A DNA stretch of 64,000 nucleotides from Pseudomonadota bacterium. GTDB taxonomy: Bacteria > Myxococcota_A > Polyangia > Polyangiales > Polyangiaceae. Location: NCBI GenBank assembly GCA_023398955.1, contig JAEWRL010000242.1, positions 62,001 through 126,000 of the forward strand, in the 5' to 3' direction. Positions 26,670-35,016 of this stretch are shown here, in pieces (position 1 is the first letter of the stretch; each line of letters opens with the position of its first letter). A program made the translations under genes and the position numbers. The notes under the pieces are model-generated. The model ran no database searches. It saw only the letters and a program-made list of their open reading frames with translations, and was not told where the DNA came from.

Positions 26670-27475
26670 CGGGAGCGGCCTCGACTCTTTCGAGTGGACC
26701 GGGGCTCTTGGCCACTGTTCCGTTCATGAAGGATGCGAAGGCCGTCCAAGGTGAGATCGGGATCGACCTCCTGGATGGCTTCGGCGTGTTTGGCGATCAA
26801 GGTGGAAAGTCCGCCGGTTGCGAGCACGTGACATGGAAACCCGAGCTCGCCCCGTATCTTCGCGACGAGGCCGTCTACCAGCGACGCATAACCATGGACG
26901 ACGCCGGACTGAAGTGCGTGTGTCGTATTCCGGCCTACGACCCGCGTCGGCTCGGCGATCTCCACACGCGCGAGTTTCGCGGCCCTGCCGAGCAGGGCGT
27001 CGAGACTGACCTGCACTCCGGGGACGATGACACCGCCGAGGTACTCGCCAACGGGACTCACGCAATCGAAGGTCGTCGCCGTGCCGAAGTCGACCACTAT
27101 CACGCCGCCTTGAACTTTCTCGTAGGCCGCGACGGCATTGACCACGCGATCCGCCCCGACTTCCCGCGGGTTCTCGTAGAGGACGGGCATGCCGGTCTTG
27201 AGCCCTGGCCCAACGACCATGGGCTCACGGGCGAACGCGCGGCGCACCGCGCCGGCCAGGGTATCCGTCAACGGGGGCACTACGCTGGCAATGATGGCAG
27301 CCGCCACCGTCCCGTCGCGGAACCCCCGCGACGCAAGCATCTGAAGGAGCAGAACACTGTACTCATCCTCGGTGCGATGCCGCACAGACGCGATGCGAAA
27401 TGTCTGACGCAAGGTCGAACTCTCATAGAGCCCGAAGACGGTGTTGGTGTTACCGATGTCGATTGCCAGCAGCAC
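26666..27475 (-). CDS. coaX: Type III pantothenate kinase
   Basis: Phosphorylates pantothenate, the first step of coenzyme A synthesis; the type III enzyme belongs to the ASKHA fold. It shows AIDIGNTNTVFGLY at the N-terminus, SVVPPLTD, NPREVGADRVVNAVAAY, VDFGTATTFDCV and GGVIVPGVQVSLDAL, all diagnostic. The core (about 255 residues) is complete; the last 15 are a basic tail. It opens a coupled unit with the ABC ATPase and permease genes; the link may be only co-transcription. Confidence 0.95.
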   Translation of the reverse strand: MLLAIDIGNTNTVFGLYESSTLRQTFRIASVRHRTEDEYSVLLLQMLASRGFRDGTVAAAIIASVVPPLTDTLAGAVRRAFAREPMVVGPGLKTGMPVLYENPREVGADRVVNAVAAYEKVQGGVIVVDFGTATTFDCVSPVGEYLGGVIVPGVQVSLDALLGRAAKLARVEIAEPTRVVGRNTTHALQSGVVHGYASLVDGLVAKIRGELGFPCHVLATGGLSTLIAKHAEAIQEVDPDLTLDGLRILHERNSGQEPRSTRKSRGRSR

Positions 27476-27521
27476 GACGGAAGCCTACAGCGCCGTGGCG
27501 CAACCAGGGAAGAGTCAGCCG

Positions 27522-29687
27522 CTACTCGGCAACCACGCGCACAGAATGGATGGCGTCCCCGACGTCCAGCTTCTCCCAGCCAGGCCCTGCTTGGCCGATG
27601 AGCGGGTAGTCTCCATCCAGGTGGGGGAAAGCACCGAGCGTCACGAACAGCTGGCTGGATCCCGTATCGGCTCCCGACAACGCCAATCCAACACTCCCGG
27701 CAACAAACGGCAGTGGAGTCGTCTCGGACGGCAGGGGCGGGAGCCCCGCACCCCCGTAACCATCGCCCCCTGGGTCACCAAACTGCACGATGAAACCAGG
27801 GATCATTCGGTGCACAACGACACCCGAGTAGAAGCCCTTTTCCACGAGGTCGATGACCCGGCGCCCGGCAGCTGGTGCCAGGTCCCCATTCAGGATCATC
27901 GTGAGTGGGCCGACGTCCGTCGAGAACTCCAGCCGAACCTGGCGTTTCGTGCCCAGGACGGGCGGTGCGCTAGCGAGTGTAGCACCACCTACACACCCAG
28001 GGTTCCCGTCACCGAGCAGTGTGAGCGCCCGCCGGAACCGCTCCGCGAGACCTCTCACGGCCCCTTGACAGCGCTCTTCGATGCGAGGTTTGAACGCCAA
28101 GAGTTGCAGCGCTCCGCTTGCCTCGGCCACGGCGCCGATCGTCTCCACGGCATCCGGCGGCCAAGGCTGCGAGAGTGCGTGCTCGAGGGCCTCTACGACG
28201 TCCGGATCGGGGCGAACGAACTGAGAATCCGCGCCCTGAACGGATGCAACTCCAGGCGAGCTCGCGATCACATCTGCCGCCACCGCTGTAGTGCCAACCT
28301 GGCCCGACCGAAGCGCATCAGCGAGCATTCGACTCCCTCCGGGCATCTCTGGATGACTGCGAAGGAGCCGCAGCGCCTGCTGCCTAACGATGCGGTCGTC
28401 GGCCTCGGCGAGCGCTCGCCAACGCTTGAACCGAACTCCCCGCACATCGGAGCGGTCCAGGACTTCCAAGACTGCTAAGCGCCCCTGTCGCCCATTGGGA
28501 TCCGGGTCGCATGCCATCAGCCGCGCGGAAGCGCTCGCTGATCCGGCGAGAAGGGATGCTGCGCGGCAGCGAACCCAGACCACACGACGACGGAGAGGCC
28601 CTTCATTGGGCAGTTGGGCTTCTGCCAGGAGAACGAGCCGCTCCCGGGAGGCGCCAAGCGGCCCCGAAAAGGCATCCAGAGCGCTCCTCACGACCATCCA
28701 TGGGGGACCGACCCACCGCTCCCGCGAAGGAAGGAAGTGCTCGTCAGCGAGCAGCGCCTCAAGAGCCGCATGGCCAGGCGCTCCGAGGGTTCCGAGTTGG
28801 CGCAACGCGAGCGCCCGAACCATGGGGGATAGCGTCGGATTCTCCGCCGCATCCTTGAGCTGCGGAACTGCGTGCGCGCCAGCGCCAGCGAGGGCGCGGA
28901 CCGCGAGGCTCGCTGCATCATCACCCTGCTCCAACCACAGCGGCGAGATACTCGCCACGCGCGCGCCCAGGGACTCCTCGAGATCGCCGATACGGCCAAG
29001 CGGGTACAGTGCTTCGACCAGGGGCTCTGGTTCGCGGCTCGCAGCGTCCGCCAGGGCGACCAGGGTGGCATCTTCCGGTGGTCCGGCTCGATTGGCGTAA
29101 CGGCCGAGCGCTAGGGCCGCATGGTGAGGAGCTGGCGACCCTCGCGAGAGCCAACTGCGAAGGACGCGCTCAGCCTGGCGTGAGCCGCAGCGCCCCAGCG
29201 CATCCGTGATGGCGAACCACGGATCCAACTCGCCACCCCCTTCCGGCGTCGCAATCGCAAGACTCAACGCGCGAGAGATGAGGTGCTTCTCTACGCTTTT
29301 CGGGGCCACAGCGCAGAGAGAACCGAGGCCGAAGGCGCTCCATGCCACGACTTCTTGCGATTCGTCGTGCAGGGCGCGTAGTAGCATTGGCATGCTGTCA
29401 GGAGCCCCAATGCGCGCGAGGGTCCGCGCGGCACGCGCACGCAGACGGGGATCCCTGTGCGCGAGGTCCTGCTGGGTTATCTGATCGGGATCGCGCCGCA
29501 GCTCGGCCTCCCGCATACGGCGTATGGTGCTCGCGACGCGCGCCTCACCACCGAAAGTGCTCCGAGTGATCGCTGCGCTGCTCACGCCGGAAGGAGCCTC
29601 GCCACAAGAACGGCAGGACACGAATACGTGACCGGTCAACGCAGCGACAAGCGCGCCGAGCGTTGCGCGGACCCAACACCCCTTCAT
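27522..29687 (-). CDS. Exported HEAT-repeat protein with C-terminal cyclophilin domain
   Basis: 721 residues. The N-terminus MKGCWVRATLGALVAALTG is a signal sequence with cysteines that may serve lipidation (VFVSC). Residues about 60-540 are HEAT-like helical repeats (RDPRLRARAARTLARIGAP, VRALALRQLGTLGAPGHAAL). Residues about 565-720 are a cyclophilin-type peptidyl-prolyl isomerase: VIDLVEKGFYSGVVVHRMIP, GFIVQFGDPGGDGYGG and SGADTGSSQLFVTL, with the catalytic Arg in HRMIPGF present. The ATG at 29687 overlaps the stop of the upstream gene (ATGA); the longer upstream frame is Arg-rich and overlaps that gene. The likely role is folding or scaffolding in the periplasm; the target is unknown. Confidence 0.85.
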   Translation of the reverse strand: MKGCWVRATLGALVAALTGHVFVSCRSCGEAPSGVSSAAITRSTFGGEARVASTIRRMREAELRRDPDQITQQDLAHRDPRLRARAARTLARIGAPDSMPMLLRALHDESQEVVAWSAFGLGSLCAVAPKSVEKHLISRALSLAIATPEGGGELDPWFAITDALGRCGSRQAERVLRSWLSRGSPAPHHAALALGRYANRAGPPEDATLVALADAASREPEPLVEALYPLGRIGDLEESLGARVASISPLWLEQGDDAASLAVRALAGAGAHAVPQLKDAAENPTLSPMVRALALRQLGTLGAPGHAALEALLADEHFLPSRERWVGPPWMVVRSALDAFSGPLGASRERLVLLAEAQLPNEGPLRRRVVWVRCRAASLLAGSASASARLMACDPDPNGRQGRLAVLEVLDRSDVRGVRFKRWRALAEADDRIVRQQALRLLRSHPEMPGGSRMLADALRSGQVGTTAVAADVIASSPGVASVQGADSQFVRPDPDVVEALEHALSQPWPPDAVETIGAVAEASGALQLLAFKPRIEERCQGAVRGLAERFRRALTLLGDGNPGCVGGATLASAPPVLGTKRQVRLEFSTDVGPLTMILNGDLAPAAGRRVIDLVEKGFYSGVVVHRMIPGFIVQFGDPGGDGYGGAGLPPLPSETTPLPFVAGSVGLALSGADTGSSQLFVTLGAFPHLDGDYPLIGQAGPGWEKLDVGDAIHSVRVVAE

Positions 29688-30193
29688 CGTAGCGACTCGA
29701 ACAGCATGGCGATGCGATCGGCGCCGCGGCGCAGCCCCTCGCGAACGTGACGCGCCGTATCGGGCACCCAGCCCCCAGGCGGAGTGATGGCGGGCGAAGG
29801 ATGCACGGCCACGCCCGCCCTCCGAAACGCCAGCACGGCGCGAGCCATATGCCAATCGCTCGTCACCAGAGTCACACGCGTCACAGCGTGCTGCTCGATG
29901 AGTTCGCTGCTGTAGAGGGCGTTCTGACGAGTATTCGTCGACCGGCTCTCCATGAGCATATACGCGGCAGGAACCCCACTACGCTCGGCCCGCTCGCGCA
30001 TGCATTCCGCCTCCGATACCCCATTCCAGCGGCGCCCCCCGCTCACAATGAACCACGCCGAGTCCAGATCGTGCCAAAGGTGGATCGCGTGGTCGACCCG
30101 AAGCGCCAACGCGGTGCTGGCTGCCCCGCTCGGTAGAACGCGACAACCCAGCACCACCAGTGCATTGGTGTGGGGAGAGGGCGCCTTGCTCAC
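29684..30193 (-). CDS. YdcF/ElyC-family (DUF218) protein
   Basis: 169-residue protein of the DUF218 fold, here without membrane segment. Family marks are ALVVLGCRVLPSG at the first strand, FIVSGGRRWNGVSEAECM, ESRSTNTRQNALYSSEL and LVTSDWHMARAVLAFRRAG. Members such as ElyC and SanA affect envelope integrity in enterobacteria; the chemistry is not settled. Its stop overlaps the start of the HEAT-cyclophilin gene. Confidence 0.85.
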   Translation of the reverse strand: MSKAPSPHTNALVVLGCRVLPSGAASTALALRVDHAIHLWHDLDSAWFIVSGGRRWNGVSEAECMRERAERSGVPAAYMLMESRSTNTRQNALYSSELIEQHAVTRVTLVTSDWHMARAVLAFRRAGVAVHPSPAITPPGGWVPDTARHVREGLRRGADRIAMLFESLR

Positions 30194-30221
30194 GACAGAG
30201 ATGGAGCCGCTCCCCTCCGCA

Positions 30222-30947
30222 TTACTTCTCGTAGACCTGTGCTGCTGCGATCCCCTGTCCGGCTGGCACTTCGAGCACCATGCGAACGGGCACAGCCATC
30301 GGCAGCGCGTTCTTGTAACAGTTGGGCTTCTCGCCCAGAACGGCCTGAGCTCCAGCGTCGTTGTCCTGGGCCAGGATCATCGCAGATCCAGGAATCGGTG
30401 AAACGGCAACGAACTTCACGTCGACCTCGGTAACGGGAGGCAGCGCGGCAGCAACGACCGTGTAGCATTTTCCGGGCTGAAGCTGCAGATCCGTGGTCAG
30501 CGACTGTCCCGCCGTGAAATTGCCCACCAAGGGCGAACCAAGCGGCTTTGCACCCTCGGGCGCCTGAGTGCTGGCGAGGCCGTTGAGAATCGGCTGAGCC
30601 GCCGCTCCCGCGCTCGGATCGAGAGCCTGTGCCGGAGTCGACGCACCTTGAGCCGGAGGTGCACCTTGCTGGGGTTGACCCGGCGGGGGCTGCGCCGGCG
30701 GGGGCTGGCCCGGTTGCGCGTACCCGGGCTGACCGGGTTGCGCGTACCCAGGCTGACCGGGCTGGGCATAGCCGGGCTGCCCGGGCTGGGCGTAGCCGGG
30801 CTGACCGGGCTGGGCGTAGCCGGGCTGACCATACTGTTGGCCCTGCTGGAACCCTGACTGGGGCGGCTGTTCTTGGCCTCCGCCACAAGCGGACATCGCC
30901 AGGGCTAGAACGCCGGTGCTGAGCACGATTGAAGTCAAAAAACGCAT
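30222..30947 (-). CDS. Lipoprotein with GYAQPGQP tandem repeats
   Basis: 241 residues. MRFLTSIVLSTGVLALAMSAC is a lipoprotein signal with Cys about residue 21. Residues about 25-95 are low complexity, rich in Gln, Pro, Gly and Tyr, including about five tandem copies of the octapeptide GYAQPGQP. A folded C-terminal domain of about 110 residues follows (TTDLQLQPGKCYTVVAAALP, MAVPVRMVLEVPAGQG), with two cysteines that may pair. GGAG lies 8 nt before the ATG at 30947, which decides the start; an upstream extension is rejected. The repeat region probably spaces the domain from the membrane. Function unknown. Confidence 0.75.
   Translation of the reverse strand: MRFLTSIVLSTGVLALAMSACGGGQEQPPQSGFQQGQQYGQPGYAQPGQPGYAQPGQPGYAQPGQPGYAQPGQPGYAQPGQPPPAQPPPGQPQQGAPPAQGASTPAQALDPSAGAAAQPILNGLASTQAPEGAKPLGSPLVGNFTAGQSLTTDLQLQPGKCYTVVAAALPPVTEVDVKFVAVSPIPGSAMILAQDNDAGAQAVLGEKPNCYKNALPMAVPVRMVLEVPAGQGIAAAQVYEK
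30721..30840 (-). repeat. Five 24-bp tandem repeats inside the lipoprotein gene
   Basis: Units of 24 bp start at 30721, 30745, 30769, 30793 and 30817 and encode GYAQPGQP or a close variant. Units 2 to 4 differ by only a few bases, so copy number may vary between strains by slippage. The last unit at 30817 is partial. Confidence 0.85.
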
Positions 30948-31140
30948 GAGCGAAGCTCCCTCGCTGCCATTGGTGGTTGGGACCTCGAGCACTGGAGATC
31001 CAGAGCGCAAGGCTACACGGACATCGGATCGGGATCCAGTCATAGCCTTTGGCCCTCGACGGCCCTGCCGGCGAGGCCGGGTGCGCGCTCCTTGTCCAGG
31101 GCGTCACCAAGGCAGCGTGACGCCACGACAAGCACCGACG

Positions 31141-32436
31141 CTACTCCGGCCGACCGCTCGCTGTCTCCGTGCACAAGCTGCTTTGGCGTGGCTCACCGGG
31201 AGAAGACAGCGAGGGTGTCGCATCGCGCCGACCAGCGGCACATAGGCGGCGCCACGAAATCCCCGCCGCTGCAATCGTCAGCAGGGCTATCCACTGCGAG
31301 GAGGAGAGCGGGACCGACACAGCGCCCCCTGGCACGACCCCTGCGAGGACTTGAGGTCCAACCAGCGCCGGCACGAGTGCGAGGCCCTGGGCCAACCGCC
31401 GCAAGCGCGCCCTCAAATGGCAGTGGAGCGGGCCTGCCGCCGCGCTCGCTCCAAGCACGAACAAGGCGATGCCCAGCGTGGTCGCGGGGCCCAGGGCAAG
31501 GCCGAACTGTCCCCGCTCCGGATCCCCCCGCCACAACTCGAGCGCGAAGCGACAAGCACCGTAGGCCATCGCGACGGTCAGCATGACCTGGCCCGCAAAG
31601 CGACGCTTGTGCCACACCCAGAGGGCAGCGGCGAAGATCATTAGCCCCGCCAGCGACTCGTAGAGCTGGGTGGGGTGAACGGGCAGGGAAGTCGTTGCAT
31701 CGAACTCGATCCACCCTCGCTCCACATGCAGTTGCCAAGCGGGTGCCCCCGTGCCCAGCGGCAAGGAGGGTTCGTCCCACCGGGGAAACGTCCCAACCTT
31801 CCGGAGCCAGAGCGGCGCTTGGCTGCCGAGAGGCTTTCCGAAATCGCAACCATGAAGGTAGCAACCGATCCTGGTGAGGCCCACTCCGAGAGCAGCGCTC
31901 GGCGCGGCGCAGTCAGCCCACAAACGCAGAGAGACGCCAGCGGACCTCGCGTAGAGCCAAGCACCAAGGAGTCCACCCACGAAGCCCCCGTAGGCCGCCA
32001 GCCCACCGCCCTGGAGATCCAGCGCCACGACGGCGTCGTCGAAGTCACTCAAGTTCGTGACGACGTAGAGCAGGCGAGCCCCAAGGAGGGCACCTATCAG
32101 CGTCGCGAAGTACGCTCCGGCAAAGCGGCGGCCTGGTATCCCGCCGCGCTCCGCAAGGCGCGCGCTGAGAAACCAACCCGCAAGAAAGGACAGGGCGAGT
32201 GCGGAGCCGTACCCGTGCAGCGGAAGGCTCGAGACTGAGAACGGCTGGCCCCACATGTGCCCGGCCATCCCCACACAAGCGGCCGACGCAACGGTACCGA
32301 CAAACACCAGCTCCCTTGCTCGTTGCCATAGCCCGACGGCAGCCACGGCCACACCCAGCACGGCGCATGTCAAGAGCACGCCGGTCAATGGGAAGCGCCA
32401 CGCAGGCAGTGGAATTACCGCAAGAAGTGGGTGCAT
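31141..32436 (-). CDS. lgt: Prolipoprotein diacylglyceryl transferase (Lgt)-like protein
   Basis: Membrane enzyme that attaches diacylglycerol to lipobox cysteines, consistent with the many lipoproteins around it. About 430 residues with multiple membrane segments; Lgt marks include GGGLAAYGGFVGGLLGAW, LTRIGCYLHGCDFGKPLG (compare GRxGNFxNGExxG) and VHPTQLYESLAGL. The second motif has Cys where E. coli Lgt has Asn and Glu, a variant I associate with other bacterial Lgt groups. The C-terminus carries about 80 extra residues with one more hydrophobic segment. I chose ATG 32436 over a longer frame because hydrophobic sequence starts there. It is divergent from the lipoprotein gene at 32497. Confidence 0.8.
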   Translation of the reverse strand: MHPLLAVIPLPAWRFPLTGVLLTCAVLGVAVAAVGLWQRARELVFVGTVASAACVGMAGHMWGQPFSVSSLPLHGYGSALALSFLAGWFLSARLAERGGIPGRRFAGAYFATLIGALLGARLLYVVTNLSDFDDAVVALDLQGGGLAAYGGFVGGLLGAWLYARSAGVSLRLWADCAAPSAALGVGLTRIGCYLHGCDFGKPLGSQAPLWLRKVGTFPRWDEPSLPLGTGAPAWQLHVERGWIEFDATTSLPVHPTQLYESLAGLMIFAAALWVWHKRRFAGQVMLTVAMAYGACRFALELWRGDPERGQFGLALGPATTLGIALFVLGASAAAGPLHCHLRARLRRLAQGLALVPALVGPQVLAGVVPGGAVSVPLSSSQWIALLTIAAAGISWRRLCAAGRRDATPSLSSPGEPRQSSLCTETASGRPE

Positions 32437-32496
32437 GAGTTTCGCATTGAGCTGCGCGTCGGTGGGCCCCTGACCGGGGTGGAGCCAAGTGCTAGC

Positions 32497-33294
32497 ATGC
32501 GTCGCGTGTTGGTACCCGCGTTTCACCTGGCAGCACTCCCCCTCGCGGTGGAGCTCGTGGGGTGCATCCCAAAGGAACGGGTGGAGCAGGAGCACAGGGA
32601 TACTGGCGTCGAGCTCGCCGAGGTCGGGACGGCAGCAAGTGCTGTAGCAGCAGGGTCACCGAAGGCGGCAGCGCAGCGCTCATCGAGCGCTGCCTCGCGC
32701 GACGAACTGCTCTCCGAGCCCTACACCGACAGATTCGAACGCAGTGAGCTGGGACCGGACTGGCGCGCCACTTCGAGTGCGTGGCACATCGAAGGAGGGC
32801 GGCTCTGCGCTGCCCGCGCGCACAACCACCCCGTATGGTTGGCTCGTCGGATCCCGACGAATGCTCGCATCGAGTTCGATGCACTCAGCCACTCAGCCGA
32901 CGGCGATATCAAGGCGGAACTCTGGGGCGACGGCGTCAGTGCTGCTGTGCGCACGACATACGACGACGCCACTGGCTACCTCGTCATCTTTGGCGGGTGG
33001 CGTAACCAGTTCCATGTGCTGACGCGGCTGGATGAACACGGAAAGGACCGGATCCAGCTGCCCATCGATCCGAACGCCACTGAGCTTCGGAGAGCCCCGG
33101 TCGTGACGAGCCGGTCGTACCACTTCACGGTGGAGCGGTTTGATGGCCACACGGTGCGCTGGCTTGTGAACGGGCAGGAGATGGCCGTATTGAAGGACGA
33201 CGTGCCGCTCAGCGGCCCCGGCCATGACCATTTCGGCTTCAACGACTGGGAAGCCGCCGTCTGTTTCGATAATCTTACCCTCACCCCAATCTGA
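32497..33294 (+). CDS. Lipoprotein with concanavalin A-like (LamG-type) domain
   Basis: 265 residues. The signal MRRVLVPAFHLAALPLAVELVGC ends in a good lipobox (LVGC). A Ser/Ala linker is followed by a jelly-roll-like domain (about residues 75-265): DRFERSELGPDWRATS, YDDATGYLVIFGGWRNQFHV, TVERFDGHTVRWLVNGQEM and FDNLTLTPI. This pattern is shared by glycan-binding or glycosidase-associated modules (LamG/DUF1080 style). No catalytic acid pair was recognised, so it may be a binding protein. The next gene starts 5 bp after its stop. Confidence 0.7.
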   Translation: MRRVLVPAFHLAALPLAVELVGCIPKERVEQEHRDTGVELAEVGTAASAVAAGSPKAAAQRSSSAASRDELLSEPYTDRFERSELGPDWRATSSAWHIEGGRLCAARAHNHPVWLARRIPTNARIEFDALSHSADGDIKAELWGDGVSAAVRTTYDDATGYLVIFGGWRNQFHVLTRLDEHGKDRIQLPIDPNATELRRAPVVTSRSYHFTVERFDGHTVRWLVNGQEMAVLKDDVPLSGPGHDHFGFNDWEAAVCFDNLTLTPI

Positions 33295-33298
33295 ACGT

Positions 33299-34450
33299 GT
33301 GACCCCGGCTGAGCTGGACGAAGCCCTGAACGAGCTCGAAACGCGCCTGGAGCGACTGAGAGCATTGTACGAGCAGTACTTTCTTGGGATCGAGAAGGTG
33401 CCGCCCGCCGTGCTGCGCAAGGACGTGGACCGACGCTTCTACCAGATGCGGCGCGAGCAGATCCGCAATACAGCGAAGCGGTTCAAGCTTCAGACGCTCG
33501 TTCAGCGCTACAACACCTTCCAGCAGTATTGGATGAGGATATGTCGGGAAATCGAGGAGGGCACCTACCGGCGCCACCTCCTGCGAGCGCGTCGACGGCA
33601 AGACGAGGAGCTCCTCACCATCGCCGCCCGCCGTCGCGCGGGAGCGTTCGGCCACCGCGCGTCGAGAGACGGTGAGGATGGTTCGTCGGACACGAATTCG
33701 GCGCCTCCCGAGGCGGCGGACGCGATGACCTTTGAGGCTAGCCTCAGTGAAGCCCTGGGGCTTTCACACGATGCCGCCGGGAACGAAGCGCTTCCGCGAG
33801 CAAGCAGCATGGTCGCACGCGAAGCCTCGGAGGGTACGGCCACTGGTGTCCAGGGAAGGTGCGAATCGGGTCGGGCGCAACCGCAAAGCGGCCCCCCCTC
33901 GCGGCGCGCTCCCTTCCACTCATTGAGCGTGCCCACAGGCACTCCGCCCCCACGTTCAGGAACGTCATCCACCGTGCGGTCTCATGCGGGAGGGCCTCCG
34001 ACAACGCGCCCAGACGACCGAGCGCCCTCAACACTCGTGGCAGCTCCAAAGACACTTGCTCAGGCAGCGCTCGCGGGACCCAGGCCGAACACCCCGGAAC
34101 CACGGACGAACCCCGATCTGCCAGGCAGGCGAACGCCAGGGGGCATTGGGGCAAGGGGTTCGGCCACTCCCCCGACAACGGCCGTAAGCCCGGTCACCAC
34201 CACGGCTGCCCACACAGCCTCGCGGCCAATGAGCGGCCCCCAAGACTCAAGTGACCTCAGCGCGCTTCACCGCCGTCTTTTGGCGGCCAAGCGGGAGACG
34301 AATGACTCTACACCGATCAGCCTCGACAGCCTGGGGCGCAAGCTGGAAGCCACCCGAGCGAAGCTCCGGGCTCAGCATGGTGATCGAGAGATACATTTCG
34401 ACGTTGTAATCCGCGAGGGTCGCGCACTCATCAAGCCACGCGTCAGATAA
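33299..34450 (+). CDS. Unknown protein: N-terminal helical domain and long disordered Pro/Thr-rich region
   Basis: 383 residues from a GTG at 33299, 5 bp after the preceding stop. Residues 1-95 are charged and helical (LDEALNELETRLERLRALYE, RFYQMRREQIRNTAKRF, QRYNTFQQYWMRICREIEEG); I have a sense of similar segments in myxobacterial unknowns but cannot name a family. Residues about 100-320 are Pro, Thr, Ser and Gly-rich and probably disordered. The C-terminal 60 residues (LHRRLLAAKRETND ... HFDVVIREGRALIKPRVR) are again ordered. There is no signal peptide. An in-frame upstream start would overlap the lipoprotein gene. Confidence 0.65.
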   Translation: MTPAELDEALNELETRLERLRALYEQYFLGIEKVPPAVLRKDVDRRFYQMRREQIRNTAKRFKLQTLVQRYNTFQQYWMRICREIEEGTYRRHLLRARRRQDEELLTIAARRRAGAFGHRASRDGEDGSSDTNSAPPEAADAMTFEASLSEALGLSHDAAGNEALPRASSMVAREASEGTATGVQGRCESGRAQPQSGPPSRRAPFHSLSVPTGTPPPRSGTSSTVRSHAGGPPTTRPDDRAPSTLVAAPKTLAQAALAGPRPNTPEPRTNPDLPGRRTPGGIGARGSATPPTTAVSPVTTTAAHTASRPMSGPQDSSDLSALHRRLLAAKRETNDSTPISLDSLGRKLEATRAKLRAQHGDREIHFDVVIREGRALIKPRVR

Positions 34451-34480
34451 CCAGCCCAGTCCGTCCGGATAGCCGACGGC

Positions 34481-34759
34481 TCAGCGAGCGAGGCTCGGGC
34501 GCAGCGGTGGCGCCGAGGGTGGTTGAGAGCGTCGGGTCTCGATGGGCTGCTCAGGTTCGCAGAACAGGATGGCGCACGAAGAGTGTCCGGCCTCTCGCAT
34601 GTGCTGGCAGAGTTCGGCCAAATCTTCGTGTGCCTCGACGACGTCCCCTTCGATGGGCTGGTGTGTGACGGGATCGTAGCGGCAGTTGTCTAGAGCGACC
34701 CACTGCCTGGCGAAGCGCGCGGAGCGGCATAGCTCCGGCCAAGTCATTCTAACTTTCAT
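34481..34759 (-). CDS. Small protein of unknown function
   Basis: 92 residues starting MKVRMTWPEL. It contains WVALDNCRYDPVTHQPIEGD, then EAHEDLAELCQHMREAG and CAILFCEP, a layout like small DUF5678-type proteins (WVAxD ... GxVV ... LxxLxxxxxxxG ... hydrophobic strand). That likeness is by eye. A TTG at 34813 would extend it by 18 residues. The tail is Pro/Arg-rich. Convergent with the preceding plus-strand gene (30 bp gap). Confidence 0.5.
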   Translation of the reverse strand: MKVRMTWPELCRSARFARQWVALDNCRYDPVTHQPIEGDVVEAHEDLAELCQHMREAGHSSCAILFCEPEQPIETRRSQPPSAPPLRPSLAR

Positions 34760-35016
34760 CGCACTGAAACCTTGATTGCTCTTGATGCTCTTCTCGTGAG
34801 TGCCACTCACCAAGAAAGCTGGGCACGAGGTCTGCTCGCAGAAGCGATAAGGAGAGTTAGCACCGGCCCCCCCTGAAGCGTCAAGGTTCTGTTGCGGAAT
34901 CGTCTCGCGGACCGACTATCGGCCCTTTGGCGAAGCCGCCCTTTCCGCCTTGGGTGCAACTCACGCCCGGATCGCGCAGTCGGGACCGCACCGTCCGAGG
35001 CGGACCTAAGGTGCTC

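Noticed and set aside
30721..30840. Short regular repeats considered as a CRISPR-like array
   Set aside because: Units are contiguous with no spacers and encode an octapeptide repeat in frame.
30190..31131. Minus-strand frame of 313 codons overlapping the GYAQPGQP lipoprotein
   Set aside because: A phase-shifted reading of the same region without domain motifs; the lipoprotein phase has a signal peptide, ribosome site and a folded domain.
31328..31343. Sigma-54-like TGGCACG-N4-CTGC sequence
   Set aside because: It lies inside the lgt coding region with a mismatch to the -12 element and no gene start downstream.
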